NCBI GenBank assembly: GCA_050694015.1
Contig: JBOGWY010000208.1
Location: 1-8,831 of the forward strand
Length of the DNA: 8,831 nt
Direction of reading: 5' to 3'
Source: JBOGWY01 sp050694015
GTDB taxonomy: Bacteria > Actinomycetota > CADDZG01 > WHSQ01
How positions within the stretch are numbered: the stretch's first letter is position 1; the number at the start of each line of letters is the position of its first letter. The position numbers and the translations under genes were made by a program. The notes below the pieces were generated by a model. That model was not told the origin of the DNA and made no database searches. It worked only from the letters and a program-made list of their open reading frames with translations. Below, one piece after another: positions 7,443 through 8,831 of the stretch.

Positions 7443-8096
7443 TTGAAGCTCCGTAGATTGCTCGTTTCCGTTGCTTGTGTTGTCTTGGTCGTGCCCCTGC
7501 AGGCGGGCGCGGCGCCGGTCCAGATGGACGCCACAGACCGTCCCGACGTCTCCGGCCCCCTCACCCGGCAGAGCAATGAGTGCAAGACCCAGCGGGAGCG
7601 CTTCTCGGGCGACGTTGTGGCCGTAGGCAAGACGTGTCTGCGGATCTACGTCTTGACGCCGAGCGAGGAGACGGACGTCGATCGCGATTACGGCGTCGTA
7701 TGGCTGCAATCGACGCTCAACTCGTCACACGGGTGGTGCGCCACCAAGGTGCTCTCCGATGTCAACCTGCCCCACGACGTCACGATCGAGCGGCGGGTAC
7801 CGCGAGGCCTGATCGAGTTCGGTCGGCGCCGGAGCTTCACGTCCCGTCTGGTGGCGACCGCTAACGGCACGGCGAGCACGAACGGCGAGGTCAAGCAGAC
7901 ATTCGTCGCTTACCCCGAGTCGATCCGCACGCGCATCCGCCACGCGGAGTTCCAGGTGTTCCGGCTCCGGTGGCTGGGGAGCAAGGACAAGAAGCTGGGG
8001 TTCGCCTCTGGGGCCGAGATCTCGTGGGACGAGGACAATGCCCCGGGCGGCATCTCGTTCCGCCTCAACTACGAGCTGAGGCAGAGGCGCTGCTAG
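7443..8096 (+). CDS. Exported protein of unknown function
   Basis: The 217-residue product has a Sec-type signal peptide: basic KLRR at 2-5, hydrophobic LLVSVACVVLVVPL (6-19), then QAGA with a likely cleavage after A23. The mature part is predicted mostly beta and has C47, C65, C99 and a C-terminal C217. Four cysteines would allow two disulphides outside the cell. SGDVVAVGKTCLRIYVLTPSEE (55-76), YGVVWLQSTLNSSHGWC (83-99) and a Ser/Thr-rich stretch around 138-149 are the most distinctive parts. I do not recognise the family. It is not a lipoprotein, since no lipobox precedes a Cys. It is transcribed divergently from dgt and converges on the AI-2E-family gene with a 13-bp gap. The TTG start is chosen from AGGAGG and the signal peptide. 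Confidence 0.75.
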   Translation: MKLRRLLVSVACVVLVVPLQAGAAPVQMDATDRPDVSGPLTRQSNECKTQRERFSGDVVAVGKTCLRIYVLTPSEETDVDRDYGVVWLQSTLNSSHGWCATKVLSDVNLPHDVTIERRVPRGLIEFGRRRSFTSRLVATANGTASTNGEVKQTFVAYPESIRTRIRHAEFQVFRLRWLGSKDKKLGFASGAEISWDEDNAPGGISFRLNYELRQRRC

Positions 8097-8109
8097 CTCT
8101 GACGAGGGG

Positions 8110-8831
8110 TTAGGCCCGGTCTACCTTCGGGAGCACTACTTCTTGTGTGATCAGTTTGATCGCGGCCGCGGCCGGGATCGCCACGAGCGCTCCGAAGAAA
8201 CCAAGTAGCGAGCCACCGATCAACGCGGCGAGCAGCACCGCGGCAGGTGACACGTCCACGGCCTCCTTCATAACCCGCGGCGCGATCAGGTAATTCTCGA
8301 GTTGCTGGTAGACGATGAAGAAGATGAGCGTCGCGATGCCGAGCGGGATCGACGCGAAGAACGCGACGATGACGGCCGGGATCGCGCCGACGGTTGCGCC
8401 GACCAGCGGCAGCAGGTCGGCGATCGCAACCCACAATGCCAGCGCCACCGGATACGGCACTCCCGCGATGGCGAAGAAGAGGAACGACAGCACGCCGGCG
8501 ATCACGGAGATCGCGACGTTGCCGGCGATGTACCCACCGATCTTCTCGAGGATCGGATCGAGGAGCTCCCGCACACGGTCACGCCTGCTCGCCGGGACGA
8601 GCTTCAGGGTTCCCTCGTGCACCCGCGACAGGCTCCCGAGGAAATAGATCATCAGGACGATCACTGTTAGGGCGCTGAAAACCCTGCCGAGGATCGTTCC
8701 CGCGAACCCGAGCACGGTTCCGAACGAACCGCTGATCGCGCTCGGGATGTTCCCGGCCGAGCCGCTGAGTCTGTCTTCGATCTCATCCGGGTTCAGGTAC
8801 TCGCGTAAACCCGGGTAGCGGTCCGCGAGAT
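8110..8831 (-). CDS. AI-2E/PerM-family membrane transporter, C-terminal part (gene cut by right window edge)
   Basis: The visible 239 residues are the C-terminal part of an AI-2E transporter-family (PerM/YdiK/YhhT-like) integral membrane protein. The frame is open to the window edge, so the GTG at 8715 is an internal codon, not the start. Reading in, a soluble stretch (LADRYPGLREYLNPDEIEDRL) is followed by at least five hydrophobic segments: FAGTILGRVFSALTVIVLMIYFL, ISVIAGVLSFLFFAIAGVPYPVALALWVAIADLLPLVGATVGAIPAVIVAFFASIPLGIATLIFFIVYQQLENYLIAP and VLLAALIGGSLLGFFGALVAIPAAAAIKLI. The family hallmarks are the PYPVALALW-A-DLLPLVG block, YQQLENYLIAPRVM and LLGFFGALVAIPAAA. Members export varied substrates (signals, ions, polyamines), so the substrate here is open. 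Confidence 0.9.
   Translation of the reverse strand, partial: LADRYPGLREYLNPDEIEDRLSGSAGNIPSAISGSFGTVLGFAGTILGRVFSALTVIVLMIYFLGSLSRVHEGTLKLVPASRRDRVRELLDPILEKIGGYIAGNVAISVIAGVLSFLFFAIAGVPYPVALALWVAIADLLPLVGATVGAIPAVIVAFFASIPLGIATLIFFIVYQQLENYLIAPRVMKEAVDVSPAAVLLAALIGGSLLGFFGALVAIPAAAAIKLITQEVVLPKVDRA

Noticed and set aside
7376..7630. N-terminal extension of the dgt reading frame
   Set aside because: It overlaps the divergent exported-protein gene and lacks dGTPase similarity. The GTG at 7375 gives a typical start.

Overview
The window is high-GC DNA and probably actinobacterial. The primary sigma factor, primase, dGTPase-like protein and small GFGAGYVLGAKAG-type protein all read like their Actinomycetota counterparts. 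I cannot place it below phylum. Coding density is very high, with operon-style overlaps or 2-bp gaps, GTG/TTG starts and no insertion sequence or CRISPR array.

Left part (1-1787, minus strand): moeA, a molybdenum cofactor gene, overlaps by an ATGA junction the start of a molybdopterin formate dehydrogenase alpha-subunit gene that runs off the left edge. That gene has an in-frame TGA at 19-21, exactly where formate dehydrogenases carry selenocysteine. It is best read as a Sec codon, so the organism should encode a selenocysteine insertion pathway.

Middle part (1788-3257, plus strand): a small LAGLIDADG-like ORF of unknown role with less GC-biased codons reads straight into tRNA-Asn(GUU), and its stop codon lies in the anticodon loop. 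A 12-bp inverted repeat links the upstream flank of this ORF to the 3' end of the tRNA, and a 7-bp inverted repeat sits just before the tRNA. Two small genes follow: a YtxH-like protein and an unidentified protein, possibly PH-like, whose 3' end overlaps that of rpoD.

Right part (3245-7375, minus strand): dgt, dnaG and rpoD lie in transcription order, coupling nucleotide-pool control, replication priming and the main sigma factor, as in the macromolecular synthesis clusters of related bacteria. Divergent from dgt is a gene for an exported protein of unknown function (7443-8096). It converges on a partial AI-2E/PerM-family membrane protein gene that runs off the right edge.

The points most worth following up are the selenocysteine codon at the window edge and the LAGLIDADG-like ORF fused to the tRNA-Asn sequence.
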